64,000 nucleotides of DNA from NCBI RefSeq assembly GCF_021278965.1, contig NZ_CP065589.1:4097001-4161000 (forward strand), in the 5' to 3' direction. The notes under the pieces were generated by a model. It was not told where the DNA came from. It made no database searches and worked only from the letters and a program-made list of their open reading frames with translations. Positions 19,482 to 29,754 of this stretch are shown one piece after another. Source of the stretch: Chryseobacterium capnotolerans (GTDB lineage Bacteria > Bacteroidota > Bacteroidia > Flavobacteriales > Weeksellaceae). Each line of letters starts with the position of its first letter. Positions within the stretch are counted from its first letter, which is position 1. The translations under genes were made by a program, and so were the position numbers.

Positions 19482-19845
19482 ACAAATATTATTAACAATT
19501 GGTCATAAAAATTTAGAGTAGTATGCTTTCAGCTGGGCATTACAAGATAGGAAAAACCATTATCACAAGGATTTGAAAATGAATTTATTATCAGGTTAAG
19601 GTAACTTCATTCCGCTTATTAAAATTAGAAATAATTTTTATTTAAAAAAATATTTTAACAACTTTTTTCAGTGTTTAACATATAGTTATAAATTTGCATA
19701 TTCATATTGTTAAGTATCCTGATTTAAAATAAATGAAAACCATTATGAATACATAGGATCACAGGGGCCATTGATCGTTTTACTTATAAAACATTCTAGT
19801 ACCCAATACAATATAAGATATATTTTCAGTTTTTATATTAATTAA
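19482..19845. other. Divergent intergenic region
   Basis: 364 bases between the minus-strand coiled-coil gene and the plus-strand gtrA-like operon. It is very AT-rich. TAAATTTG at 19689-19696 fits a TAnnTTTG -7 box for the plus strand, but it lies 150 bases before the first start codon and has no clear -33 partner. I see no gene or RNA here. Confidence 0.4.
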
Positions 19846-20304
19846 ATGAAAGAAATACTCATACGCCAGAAGCAGGTTTTGTTCTTCATTATTGCCGGAG
19901 GATTAAGCGCCATTGTTGAGATTGGCAGCTTCAAAATATTCAGTACTTACCTGCCTCATTTCTTTGCAAAAGAAATAAACTTTCATGGTGTACATTATCC
20001 TTTAAGCAACATTCTCTCTACCAGCTGCGGGATTATCAGCAACTACTTCCTGAGCATATGGTTTGTTTTTGAAAGAGGAAAGCATTCCAAGAAAAAAGAG
20101 TTCGCTTATTTTATGGTGGTTTCCTTTATCTCCACTTTATTCAGTCTTGGTTTCTTTCAGATATTCTACAGTTTTATATTTAAGGATAATATCAATTTAA
20201 TTTTTTATACCTTGAGTCCTGAAATGATCAGTAAGATTGCAGCAATCCTGCTGGTTTCCATTCTTAATTATTCGGTAAAAAAGAAAGTAATTTTTAACGG
20301 TTAA
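19846..20304 (+). CDS. GtrA family membrane protein
   Basis: A 152-residue protein with four hydrophobic segments in the GtrA pattern: FFIIAGGLSAIVEIGSFKIF, then STSCGIISNYFLSIWFVFER (the family's conserved N-F/W region), FMVVSFISTLFSLGFFQIF and a last helix ending in YSVKKKVIFNG. GtrA-like proteins are thought to move lipid-linked sugars across the inner membrane. The acyltransferase gene follows three bases later, so the two are co-translated in an envelope-related operon. Confidence 0.88.
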   Translation: MKEILIRQKQVLFFIIAGGLSAIVEIGSFKIFSTYLPHFFAKEINFHGVHYPLSNILSTSCGIISNYFLSIWFVFERGKHSKKKEFAYFMVVSFISTLFSLGFFQIFYSFIFKDNINLIFYTLSPEMISKIAAILLVSILNYSVKKKVIFNG

Positions 20305-20307
20305 ACT

Positions 20308-21036
20308 GTGGCAAAAATTTTAAATTATCTCTGGAGATTCTGGCTTTTGTTATTGGCATTTGTTCTAACAATCACTCTTGGGATCCCCGTTTATATCTTA
20401 TCTTTTAGTAAAAAGCATTATAAATACGCTTATAAATTTGTGCGTTTATGGTGTTTCGGCATGTTTTACGGTATGGGTTTCCGATATGATCTCATTAAAC
20501 TCTCTGAGCAAGACAAAGACAGAAACAAAGAATATGTTTTCATCTCGAATCACACTTCGATTATGGATATCATGTTAACCTGTATTCTTTTTCCACACCA
20601 TCCCATTTGTTTTGTTGGGAAGAAAGAGCTTGTTAAGATTCCTATTTTCGGAACCATTTATCAAAGGATTTGTGTAATGGTAGACAGAGCGAGTGCCAAA
20701 AGCCGTGCAGATGTTTATCGCAGATGTGCTGAAAAAATGGAGGAGGGAAACAGTATTGCTATTTTCCCGGAAGGTGGTGTACCGGATGACACTTCCATTA
20801 TTCTGGATGACTTTAAAGATGGGGCGTTTATGCTATCCTCAAAACATAATTCTCCTATCGCTGTTTATACCTTTATCGGGCTTAAGAAAATGTTTCCTTT
20901 TGATAACTCTAAAGGCTACCCTGGAAGAGTAAAAGTTTATTTCAATGGAATCATAGAACCTACTGACTCTCCAAAAGACTTAAAAGCAGAGGCTTATCAA
21001 GTAATTAAAAAAACCTTGATAGAGCATTCTATTTAA
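20308..21036 (+). CDS. Lysophospholipid acyltransferase (PlsC family)
   Basis: A 242-residue membrane-bound acyltransferase. It has an N-terminal membrane helix ([20 protein letters not shown]), the catalytic HX4D motif in [12 protein letters not shown], and the substrate-binding FPEGG in [14 protein letters not shown]. The family transfers acyl chains to lysophosphatidate or related lysolipids; the precise substrate is uncertain. The start is GTG at 20308, three bases after the GtrA stop codon; no ATG is better placed. Confidence 0.92.
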   Translation: MAKILNYLWRFWLLLLAFVLTITLGIPVYILSFSKKHYKYAYKFVRLWCFGMFYGMGFRYDLIKLSEQDKDRNKEYVFISNHTSIMDIMLTCILFPHHPICFVGKKELVKIPIFGTIYQRICVMVDRASAKSRADVYRRCAEKMEEGNSIAIFPEGGVPDDTSIILDDFKDGAFMLSSKHNSPIAVYTFIGLKKMFPFDNSKGYPGRVKVYFNGIIEPTDSPKDLKAEAYQVIKKTLIEHSI

Positions 21037-21076
21037 AAGAATTAGTTATATTTGTTTGCGAAATTTTCAATAAAAT

Positions 21077-22847
21077 ATGTCAAAAACCAACCAGCCGACT
21101 AATTACCCGGCACTGTACACACTTGTACTTGTATTTTTTTTTCTGGGGGTTTATTGCTGCCGGCAATAGTATTTTCATCCCTTTTTGTAAAAACTATTTT
21201 TCTCTCGACCAATTTCAGTCCCAGTTAATAGATTTTGCTTTTTATACTGCTTATTTCCTGGGAGCATTATTGCTTTTTATATTCAGCACTATAAAAGGAA
21301 TTGACATTATCGGAAAATGGGGCTATAAAAAGAGTATTGTCTACGGACTACTCCTCTCTGCCCTTGGTGCTGCTATCATGATAATTGCGGTTAAAAGCAA
21401 TGTATATTATGGTATGCTCATCGGACTTTTTGTGGTAGCATTAGGTTTCTCAATTCAGCAGACTGCTGCGAATCCTTTTGCCGTATTGCTGGGAGATCCT
21501 AAAACCGGAGCCAGCAGACAGAACCTTGCGGGTGGAATCAATTCTTTTGGAACCTCTATCGGGCCCATTATTGTTGGTTTGGCACTCTTCGGTACTACGG
21601 CAACAGTAGATGACGATCAGATCAAACATTTGGCACTTGATAAGGTGATCTTACTTTATACAGCAGTAGGAGCTCTTTTTCTGATTGCTGCAGGAATCTT
21701 TTACTTTTCAAAGAAACTTCCTGACGGGATTTCTACTGAACCTATGGAAAAAGCAGGTAAAGCAAGAAAAACATTGATTGCAATGACAGTTCTTGTTATT
21801 CTTTTCTTTATTCCGGTATTCAGCAGCTACAATTCTGATGAAGCTAAAAGTATTGAAACTTTAGGCAATGAAATTACCGTATTAGATAAAACTCTTGAAA
21901 AAGAAACTGATGCTGTGAAAATCACAGAGATTAAACAGCATATTACAGATAAAAAGGCCGAACTGGAAACCATTAAGCATCCATTAGAAAAGAAAAGAAT
22001 GATGTACCTAGGAGGAGCATTGCTTGTTGTTATCATTTCTCTTGTATTTGCCAACTCCAGCGCTAAGAAAAATGCTGAGGGCTGGGGTGCTATGAAATAC
22101 CCACAGCTTGTATTGGGAATGATTGCCATTCTTGCTTATGTAGGAGTGGAAGTTGCCATAGGAAGTAATCTGGGAGAACTTTTAAGCATGCCTGAATTCG
22201 GAGGACATCAGTCTTCCGATCTAGCACCTTATATTTCTATGTATTGGGGAAGTTTAATGATTGGAAGATGGACAGGCGCTATCGCTGTTTTTAACCTGAA
22301 TAAGCAACAACAAACCATTGCTACTATAGTTGTTCCATTTATTGCTTTTTCTGTGATTATCGGAATCAATACGATTGCTCAAAAAGATATGTCTCACCTC
22401 TACTTTTACGCAATCTGTGTAGCTATCCAGGTTATATTATTCCTAATCAGTAAAAATAAACCTGCTGTAACATTGATTATTTTCGGATTGTTCGGAACTG
22501 CTGCTATGATTACAGGATTATTGACAACAGGAAATGTTGCCATCTATGCATTCCTTTCCGGAGGTCTTGCCTGCAGTATCATGTGGCCATCTATTTTCAC
22601 ACTGGCCATTACCGGTTTAGGAAAATATACTGCTCAAGGATCGGCATTCCTTGTGATGATGATCCTCGGAGGAGGTATTATTCCACCACTTCAGGGTAAG
22701 CTTTCTGATATTATTGGAATCCACAGTTCGTATGTAATTCCTGTTCTGTGCTTCGTGTACATTACTTTATTTGCTTATCTGGCTAAAAAATCTTTATTTA
22801 GACAAGGAATTAACGTTGATGTTTTAGAATCTGAAGGTGCACACTAA
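21077..22847 (+). pseudogene. MFS sugar transporter, frameshifted in a T9 run
   Basis: A major facilitator of the FucP/GluP sugar-symporter type, about 589 residues. The true start is ATG at 21077 ([20 protein letters not shown]). This frame shifts at the run of nine T at 21134-21142; with eight T it continues into [20 protein letters not shown] and on to the stop. Twelve membrane segments are suggested, with family motifs [12 protein letters not shown] and [14 protein letters not shown] long charged insertion between TM6 and TM7 ([17 protein letters not shown] and following, about residues 255-300) is predicted coiled coil and is unusual. The substrate is probably a hexose. The extra T is most likely a sequencing error, but slippage in such a run could also switch the gene on and off. 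Confidence 0.85.
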
Positions 22848-23898
22848 AAATAGACTACACATATATAAGAAGAAAAGGTTTTGGGCAGGTGTATTACTTG
22901 CCCAATTTCTTTTGTTTTATGGTTTCTCGAAATCTTCATTGATGATTGCTTTTTTTGATAAGTTCTTCGAATTCCAGAAAAAACTTCATCAAACGGCCTT
23001 TAGCTGGCTTTCTTTTTCAGTGGGAGATATCATCTATATCCTATTGGGAGTTCTTCTTTTATATAGCCTTATTAGCTTATTGAAGAAGAATAGCAGAAGC
23101 TCTTCCCTATTAAGAATTCTTATCATTGGAAATATCTTTTACTTTATCTACCAGATATTCTGGGGAATGCTGTATTTCCAGACTCCGATCATTAAAAAGC
23201 TTTCTAGTCAGGATACTCCTGAAATCAACAAAGCTAAAACACTAGCGTTACAGTATCTGGAAAAATGTAAGATCACCCGTGCACGGGTACACGAGGATCA
23301 GAATGGCATTTTCATGGTTACTAACCTAAAGGCTGTACAACAGGAGATCATGTTCCAGCAGACTCAGCTGCCACACTATATCTCGGATAAAAAGGCGACT
23401 CAGATTCTTGCTATTAAACCCAGTTTATTTAGAAAAGTAATGAATTTTACCGGCATATTGGGATATTACAATCCATTTACCGCAGAAGCGCAGTATAACG
23501 CTGAATTACCACACACTTTCATACCCTTTACAACAGCCCATGAAAGCTCTCACCAGCTTGGCTTTGCCAGAGAACAGGAAGCTAATTTTATAGGATATCT
23601 GATGGGGATTCATTCCAACAATCAGGACTTAAAATACAGCACTGAATATTTTACTTTAAAAAGCCTTTTACGGTTTATTGTTGAAGAAGATCCTGAGTTT
23701 GTAAAATCAGTGATCCAAAACTACTCTCCAGGAATGAAAAGAGACCGCGCTTATGAAAAAAGTTTCATATTCAAGCATCAAGGCTGGCTTGATGACTTCT
23801 TTGGATTCACTAACAACCTGTTCCTGAAGAGTAATCAACAGGAAGGTTCAGTGACCTATTCTTACTTTATAGACCTCCTTCTCAACTATGAAAAATAG
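22837..23898 (+). CDS. DUF3810 membrane protein with HExxH motif
   Basis: A 353-residue protein of the DUF3810 family. It has hydrophobic segments near residues 15-35, 55-85 and 95-112, then a large domain with a zinc-metallopeptidase signature, HESSH at residues 235-239, followed by [16 protein letters not shown], where the downstream Glu residues could be the third ligand. Family members are annotated as membrane proteins of unknown function; peptidase activity is an inference from the motif. The GTG start at 22837 overlaps the end of the MFS gene by 11 bases, so the two are translationally coupled. Confidence 0.85.
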   Translation: MHTKNRLHIYKKKRFWAGVLLAQFLLFYGFSKSSLMIAFFDKFFEFQKKLHQTAFSWLSFSVGDIIYILLGVLLLYSLISLLKKNSRSSSLLRILIIGNIFYFIYQIFWGMLYFQTPIIKKLSSQDTPEINKAKTLALQYLEKCKITRARVHEDQNGIFMVTNLKAVQQEIMFQQTQLPHYISDKKATQILAIKPSLFRKVMNFTGILGYYNPFTAEAQYNAELPHTFIPFTTAHESSHQLGFAREQEANFIGYLMGIHSNNQDLKYSTEYFTLKSLLRFIVEEDPEFVKSVIQNYSPGMKRDRAYEKSFIFKHQGWLDDFFGFTNNLFLKSNQQEGSVTYSYFIDLLLNYEK

Positions 23899-23906
23899 AC
23901 ATAAAA

Positions 23907-23932
23907 AGAATCGTATCAGGCGATACGATTCT
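23907..23932 (+). terminator. Hairpin after the DUF3810 gene
   Basis: AGAATCGTATC, loop AGGC, GATACGATTCT: a perfect 11-base-pair stem nine bases after the stop codon. The plus-strand product lacks a good U-run (CTAAAAAC follows), while the minus strand would have one, so termination may be weak or serve the opposite strand. Confidence 0.6.
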
Positions 23933-24401
23933 AAAAACACAAATGATGAAAAAAATTTATTACCTTGACTTGTTCCCTCATTCAAGGCGATGTAAAAGTA
24001 CGACATATTTTATAAATACAAAAACATTTCTATCCTTTTTTAAAACTTTAAGAAAACTTTATGATTTTTTAAGTTTTTTTGAGTTCGATACTGATTAATA
24101 CCAATTACAGTCAAGCCTCGAATGCGCTATTAAAATAATAAACAAATTATAGTTAATTTAAGAAAATCATACAAATTAAAACATTTGTTTAAATTTTAAA
24201 TATTCCATTTATTCCGTATTTTTACTGAGCTAAAAATTAGAGTTATTCTCGTCATATTTAAAATATCTCTACCACTTTATCTTTACAATTTGATCAATTT
24301 TTCAAAGCATTTTTTATAGGGATTATTATACCTATTTAGTTAGACATAATGATTCAGATATCTCATCCCCTCCATATTATATGCAATAAATACTAACTAT
24401 A
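23933..24401. other. AT-rich gene-free region
   Basis: Convergent region between the DUF3810 gene and the end of the RiPP operon. It is extremely AT-rich with many short A and T runs. A 51-codon frame starting at 23946 exists but has no protein-like character. I find no RNA gene or clear terminator for the minus-strand operon here. Confidence 0.4.
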
Positions 24402-25244
24402 TCATCCCGTTCTGCTGCTTTTAAAAACAAGAGTTTTATAGTACCTGAACAAATAATCATAGATGATCATTTCAAACACGCGTTGATTTGAAACAAACAT
24501 TCTATTGATATGCATATGAAATATACTTCGGAAAAAACCTTGTAAAGGAGCTGAATAATATTTTTCAATATCTTTCAGTATTTCTTTAGTGTCACGGATA
24601 TTTGTAATAATATACTGTCGAAAAGATTCGTACTCAGCAGAATCTATAAACTCAGAATAATTTTGAATAAACATCCTGTATTTTTTATCAAGTGCACTGT
24701 TTAGCTTTTTATCTGCGTTGAATTCTTGTTTAAAAGCAATATCAAATTCTTTTATCCAATTTAATTTTTCCTGAATAGACAATCCAAGGCATTCTAATAT
24801 CTTATCAATATAATAAATAGATACCATAATTTTTTCTTCATCATCAAAGTGAAGATACTCATACAGTAGACTCTCACTGCTCTTCCAAAATAAAAACTCA
24901 GCTTTTTCCATCGTAGCTTCTCCATACCGCTCAATTTCCCGCTGATAAACATCTATTATAAACTCTGTTATTTCACCGGAATCCCTGTATTCCTCCAGAT
25001 AAACATTTACTAATGAAAGAACCTTAGTAAAATGGTTAGGATCCGAAAGTTCAAAACGAAGCCGAAGATGAATCCGTGGATCATTATAGCGGATAAAAAA
25101 CCATTTTTTTATTAAGTTTTTCTCTCGAAGTTCCTGTAATAAAGGTATTACAGCCTCCTCTAAAATAATATCAGCTGTTTTTACTCCTGTATAAATCTTG
25201 ATATACAACCACTCGCTGCCCGGAACTAACATTCTTTTCATCAA
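24402..25244 (-). CDS. Thiopeptide-type (LanB C-terminal, elimination) protein
   Basis: A 280-residue protein matching the stand-alone SpaB C-terminal / 'thiopeptide-type bacteriocin biosynthesis' domain. Its features are the N-terminal WLYIKIYTG, ILEEAVIPLLQELREKNLIK and the conserved WFFIRYNDPRIHLRLRFEL. In class I lanthipeptide dehydratases this domain eliminates glutamate from glutamylated Ser/Thr to leave Dha or Dhb. Here it is a separate gene, three bases after the large LanB subunit, as in split-LanB systems such as that of pinensin. No LanC cyclase is present. Confidence 0.88.
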   Translation of the reverse strand: MMKRMLVPGSEWLYIKIYTGVKTADIILEEAVIPLLQELREKNLIKKWFFIRYNDPRIHLRLRFELSDPNHFTKVLSLVNVYLEEYRDSGEITEFIIDVYQREIERYGEATMEKAEFLFWKSSESLLYEYLHFDDEEKIMVSIYYIDKILECLGLSIQEKLNWIKEFDIAFKQEFNADKKLNSALDKKYRMFIQNYSEFIDSAEYESFRQYIITNIRDTKEILKDIEKYYSAPLQGFFRSIFHMHINRMFVSNQRVFEMIIYDYLFRYYKTLVFKSSRTG

Positions 25245-25247
25245 AAT

Positions 25248-27455
25248 TTATTTTAATTGATACATAGGAAAAACAAATTCATGTTTAAAATCTTTATTCT
25301 CATTAAACAAAAATTCTTCTACCATGATTGTTTTTTTCTTTTTAACGGTCTGAATAAAAATTACAGCCATATCATAATTTTCAAGATTCAGCGGTAAAGT
25401 ATTATCTGCTTGTACCCATTGTATCCATGCAGGAATTTTTCTTTTAATTCTCCAATTTTTCAATTCAGATAAAAACTCATCTTTATCTATCATTAACTGC
25501 TCCAAAAAAGTAACGTCTTTATCAAAGATCTTCCAGCAAGCTTTTGAAAGGATGATATTTTTATATTCTACTCTTGGGAGAAACCTGTAAATATCCTTCA
25601 ACCCACCCCAATCAAAACGTAAACTATTTCTTATTTCATGAGAATAAAGATCAGAAAGAAAGTGATACATTGGTAAAGTATTATAAAAGTAGTTGTGAGC
25701 ATTTGTCAAATAAGGTCTTATTTCTTGATTAAGTCTTTTAGACCGTAAAACAATTCTATTATTTTTCAATGATATATAAAGGTCATCTACAGCTATTTGA
25801 TTTTCTTCCGCCAAAACAGATTTTGCCATGTAAGGGATTTCGTAATGTCTTATAGTAGGCCTTCTAATCACATTTCCTATCCTTGCTTCTGGCAAATGAA
25901 TCACTTCTGCTAAAATACAGTCAGGATTCAGAGTTTGTTCTTTCTGTGCAATAGTTCTTGTGAGTTTATGTATCTCAGATTTTTCAGAACAAAATCGCCC
26001 TAATAAATTGGCTGCACTACTTGTGGTACTGCCATTTAAGAATAATTTTTCTGTATTTCCTTCTGAAATAATTTCTGTCAAAAAAGAAATTGTATCAGGC
26101 AGATCGTCCCATTTTTCGTTTACGCCTTCAAAATCAGAATCTAATAATTCTATCTTATATTGATTCTCTAATAAGGTATCCTGTAGTTTCTCATTAAGAA
26201 CTTTTTGAACCGGATTAAGTTCAATATTTAGGTTTTTATTTCTTTCAGATTTTGAAAACTCCAAGTCGTCCAAATAAGGATGAATGCCTTTTAAAGAGAT
26301 ATCTTGTTTATAACCAAGGCCAATTTCAGAATCAAGAATATACTGTAATGGAATTTCCTTCCCTTCAAATCGTTCGGTAAAAGCTTTTTTGAATTTCTCT
26401 AAACGGATATCTTTTGGGGTTAAAGTTATTTTATTTAAAAAGCTAAAGGCTGTTTTAAGTTCTTTTTTCCAATTGGATGATAAAATCAATTTATCTTTAG
26501 AATATAAATCGGTTTGAAATAAATATCTCTGCTCATATTCAATGCCAAAAGATGCAATAAGTTTTTCAATCTCAGCATAGTTTGAAATCGGATTGCCAAT
26601 ATTTTGATCTAATTCATGAAGCTTATTTTGTATAGAAATCAAAATATTGGTCTCACCTACCTGAAACCTTTGTAAAACAGAAATAAGAATACCTAAAAAG
26701 TCCCTTCCTGAAACATTAGGCTCAATCTCACTGGTGAGAACTTGATTATCGATCAGTTCTTCTATAAATTCTAATGCTTCCTCCTGGGTGATATCTTCTG
26801 TTATAAGAATATCTGTAAGCTCCTGTATAGTTTTTCCAAATTTTGAAAATTTTAATACCGCTTGCAATTCTTCAGAAAGTGAGGCTGACGAAATAACATA
26901 ATCTCTTTTCCCTCCTGAATATTGATATTCTATATAACGGATTTTTGTTCCTACTTTATAAATAGTATTATTAGGCTGAAACAAAAGCTTAGTTCTTATT
27001 TCTGGCTTTTTTATAAAATGTTGAGCCAATGATACAAGAAAATACATATCCAATTTCGTATCCCGAACTAGATAATCTGTAAACAATGGATCTTCAAATG
27101 AATCTACTGGTTTAGAGTCTATATTAAACTTTCCTAAACCCACTCCAGAAAATAAGCCGAATGGAGTACAACGAGTACTCATCCGGCTATAATATTTTAA
27201 TAAAGTATGTTTTAATTTTTGGTGTTCCTTTTGAGAAAATTGCTTTTCCGCATGAAGCCATTTGAGAATTTCTTCATATAAATCAGGTGAGGCAAGGTAC
27301 AGAGCTTCCAGAAAAACAGAGTCATCAGCTAATCTAATTTTTAATTCCTCATCTGAAATTTCATGTTTATTTACCGTTTCAAAAAATCTTTTACATGAAA
27401 ATAAAGGAGTACGTACAATATATTCTTCAAAAAATTGATAGGGAAAGCGAGGCAT
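25248..27455 (-). CDS. Lantibiotic dehydratase, glutamylation subunit (LanB N-terminal)
   Basis: A 735-residue protein of the lantibiotic dehydratase N-terminal family. It starts MPRFPYQFFEEYIVRTPLFS, the usual opening with R-T/S-P, and contains LKYYSRMSTRCTPFGLFSGV, the most conserved block of the family. LanB glutamylates Ser/Thr of the precursor peptide using glutamyl-tRNA. The C-terminal elimination domain is missing from this chain and encoded by the next gene. It begins immediately after the stop codon of the prolyl oligopeptidase gene, so all of these genes form one operon read from the precursor at 32104 downward. Confidence 0.9.
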   Translation of the reverse strand: MPRFPYQFFEEYIVRTPLFSCKRFFETVNKHEISDEELKIRLADDSVFLEALYLASPDLYEEILKWLHAEKQFSQKEHQKLKHTLLKYYSRMSTRCTPFGLFSGVGLGKFNIDSKPVDSFEDPLFTDYLVRDTKLDMYFLVSLAQHFIKKPEIRTKLLFQPNNTIYKVGTKIRYIEYQYSGGKRDYVISSASLSEELQAVLKFSKFGKTIQELTDILITEDITQEEALEFIEELIDNQVLTSEIEPNVSGRDFLGILISVLQRFQVGETNILISIQNKLHELDQNIGNPISNYAEIEKLIASFGIEYEQRYLFQTDLYSKDKLILSSNWKKELKTAFSFLNKITLTPKDIRLEKFKKAFTERFEGKEIPLQYILDSEIGLGYKQDISLKGIHPYLDDLEFSKSERNKNLNIELNPVQKVLNEKLQDTLLENQYKIELLDSDFEGVNEKWDDLPDTISFLTEIISEGNTEKLFLNGSTTSSAANLLGRFCSEKSEIHKLTRTIAQKEQTLNPDCILAEVIHLPEARIGNVIRRPTIRHYEIPYMAKSVLAEENQIAVDDLYISLKNNRIVLRSKRLNQEIRPYLTNAHNYFYNTLPMYHFLSDLYSHEIRNSLRFDWGGLKDIYRFLPRVEYKNIILSKACWKIFDKDVTFLEQLMIDKDEFLSELKNWRIKRKIPAWIQWVQADNTLPLNLENYDMAVIFIQTVKKKKTIMVEEFLFNENKDFKHEFVFPMYQLK

Positions 27456-29638
27456 TTATTTTCTTTTTTCTTCTTTAGGTTGATAGTCAGGATGCCCTAA
27501 TTGCCACAATGCAAACGTAAAAATATCTCCTATATTAGCATATCTCTGAGCTATTGGTACATTACCTGAATGCCCGCCTTCAAAGTCTATTTTCAATAAA
27601 ATCGGATTATCAGAGGCATTATCTGCTATTAATTTAGCCGCAAACTTCACAGGCATCCATGGTGTTACTCTCTGATCATTCAAGCCTCCTGTTATAAAGG
27701 TAGCAGGGTATTTTGTTCCTTTCTTAATATGCTGATAAGCATCCATTTCTAACAACCCTTTAAATTCTTCAGGATCTTTTACAGAACCAAATTCTTTTGG
27801 CTGACTATTAACTGCAGCTTCATCCCTAAGCATATTCATTGCTCCTACTTCTGCAATAACTGCTTTAAAAAGATCTGGTCTTTCGGTCATAGCTCTACCT
27901 ACGGTTATACCTCCTGCACTTGCACCCCAGATAGCAACTTTATCACTGGAAGTATATTTCTCTTTGATCAGATATTCCGTACAGTCAATTAAATCCCTCC
28001 ATGTATTAGGTTTTGTTGCTTTAAAACCCGCTAACCTCCACTGATCTCCTTTTTCACCTCCGCCTCTTACATGGGCAATAGCAACCATTCCGCCTTGATT
28101 TACCCATAATAAGTATGTTTTAGCAAAAAAGGAGTACTTGATATTCCATAGGATCCATAAGAGTCTATTAATAATGGATTTTCTCCATTTTTTATGATGT
28201 CTTTGTTATAAATTAAGGAAACTGGAACTTCTTCACCATCTCTTGCTTTTATAGTAATTTCTTTAACTACAATATTGTTAAATTCAGGATATTCAGCAAC
28301 AGGAATTAGATTTTCCGGTTTGAAAGTATTTGTTTTTAGGTTATAACTAAAACGTTGTTCCTCATTTGCCCAGCCTGAACACGTTACCCATAAATCAGAA
28401 GATTTTTCATCTTTGTTCTCTAGTACAATATTTCCGGATGGATAAGGAAGCTGGATCGAAGTATCTTTCCCATCTTTATATAAATACAGTTTAGATTCTA
28501 CGCCGTTTTTCGTAGTTGTATAATAAATACCATCTTTAGTTACCTGATAACTTTTAAGGATTTCATCTTTCTTTTCAGGTACTAAAACCTCGGGGTTTTT
28601 GAAATCGGGATTTTTAATATTGGTTTTGCAAAGCTTAACAAAAGGAGAGTTATAACTTGATTGAAAAAACACATGGTCTTTTCGTACATCTAAGTTTTTT
28701 GCCTTATCACTTGGGTCAGATAGAGGTGTCCAGTTATTCTTACCCTGCAGCAAATCTTTTTTCTTAATAATATAGGTCTTTCTATAGGTTTGATAATCTA
28801 CTATCATTCCAAGGTAATATTCCTGATCCAAATCAAAGTTCAAAATCATAGGAAATTGATCTGCAGTTATATTGAGTTCAGGGTTATTTTTGGCAGAAAA
28901 AACGTCACGAGTTTTACCTGGATCTGTACCTATTTGGTATAGGACGGTACTCATATTTCTGTAAAAATTCTTAGATTTAGGGTCAGTTACAGAGAAAGCT
29001 ACATAGAAAAAGCCATTATTATCATCTGTCCATCTTATCCCATCAAAAGTAGCGGGAGCCGAATTAGTAATAGTTTCGGGATGAATATATTTTGTTTTAA
29101 CATCCATGATAATTACATCCCCTATTTCATTACCTTTTTCAGACATAGAAATAGCAATTTTACTACCATCCCAACTTGGACTTATATAATTGATAACAAA
29201 GGAATGATTAAGTTCTGAGCTCTTGTAAAAAGCAGGATCATAAAGTAATTTTTCCTTCCCAGAAAATCCATCCCGATAATACAGTTTATCTACTTTTTCA
29301 TCTCCACTTTTCTTTAAATAAAAATATTTATTATTACCTGATATTTTTAAATTAGATACAGAGTATCCTTGCCTTTTATCAATTTCTAGTATTTTCTCTA
29401 AATAATAATTCTTTTTAGGAATCAGATCAAGAATAGAATTTGTATAAGCAGTCTGGGATTTCATCCAATTAAGAGTGTTGGAGTCATCTAAATCTTCTAA
29501 GTTTCTATACTCATCAATTATCTTCGTGCCAAAGTAATTATCAATAGTGGAGAAAGAAGATGCCAGGTTAGTCTTTTGAGCATTTATAGTAGAAATATAG
29601 AAAGCACTAAAAACAACAATAATAATTAATTTTTTCAT
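27456..29638 (-). pseudogene. Exported prolyl oligopeptidase (S9), frameshifted
   Basis: One gene of about 727 codons is split by one base. The first part starts at 29638 with signal peptide MKKLIIIVVFSAFYISTINA, then the beta-propeller with DEYRNLEDLDDSNTLNWMKS. It ends wrongly after SSTPFLLKHTYYG. The second begins MVAIAHVRGGGEKGDQW and carries the catalytic region: nucleophile Ser in GASAGGITVGRA, Asp in GLNDQRVTPW and His in DFEGGHSG. The A run at 28125-28130 is one base short. Prolyl oligopeptidases cut short peptides after proline. The signal peptide puts it in the periplasm, and its place in the operon suggests it trims the Pro-rich product. A paralogue precedes it. Confidence 0.88.
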
Positions 29639-29754
29639 TCTTTTACCATCTCATAGAAATTGATAATCATTTAAACAAGTATTATACTGATTTGATGATC
29701 ATCACTAATAGCTAATTTTATTTTATCCTTTCATTTTTTAATAACCTCATTATT

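Noticed and set aside
23946..24098. 51-codon plus-strand frame after the DUF3810 gene (MKKIYYLDLFPHS)
   Set aside because: Composition reflects AT-rich DNA, it lies after a hairpin, and there is no recognisable motif.
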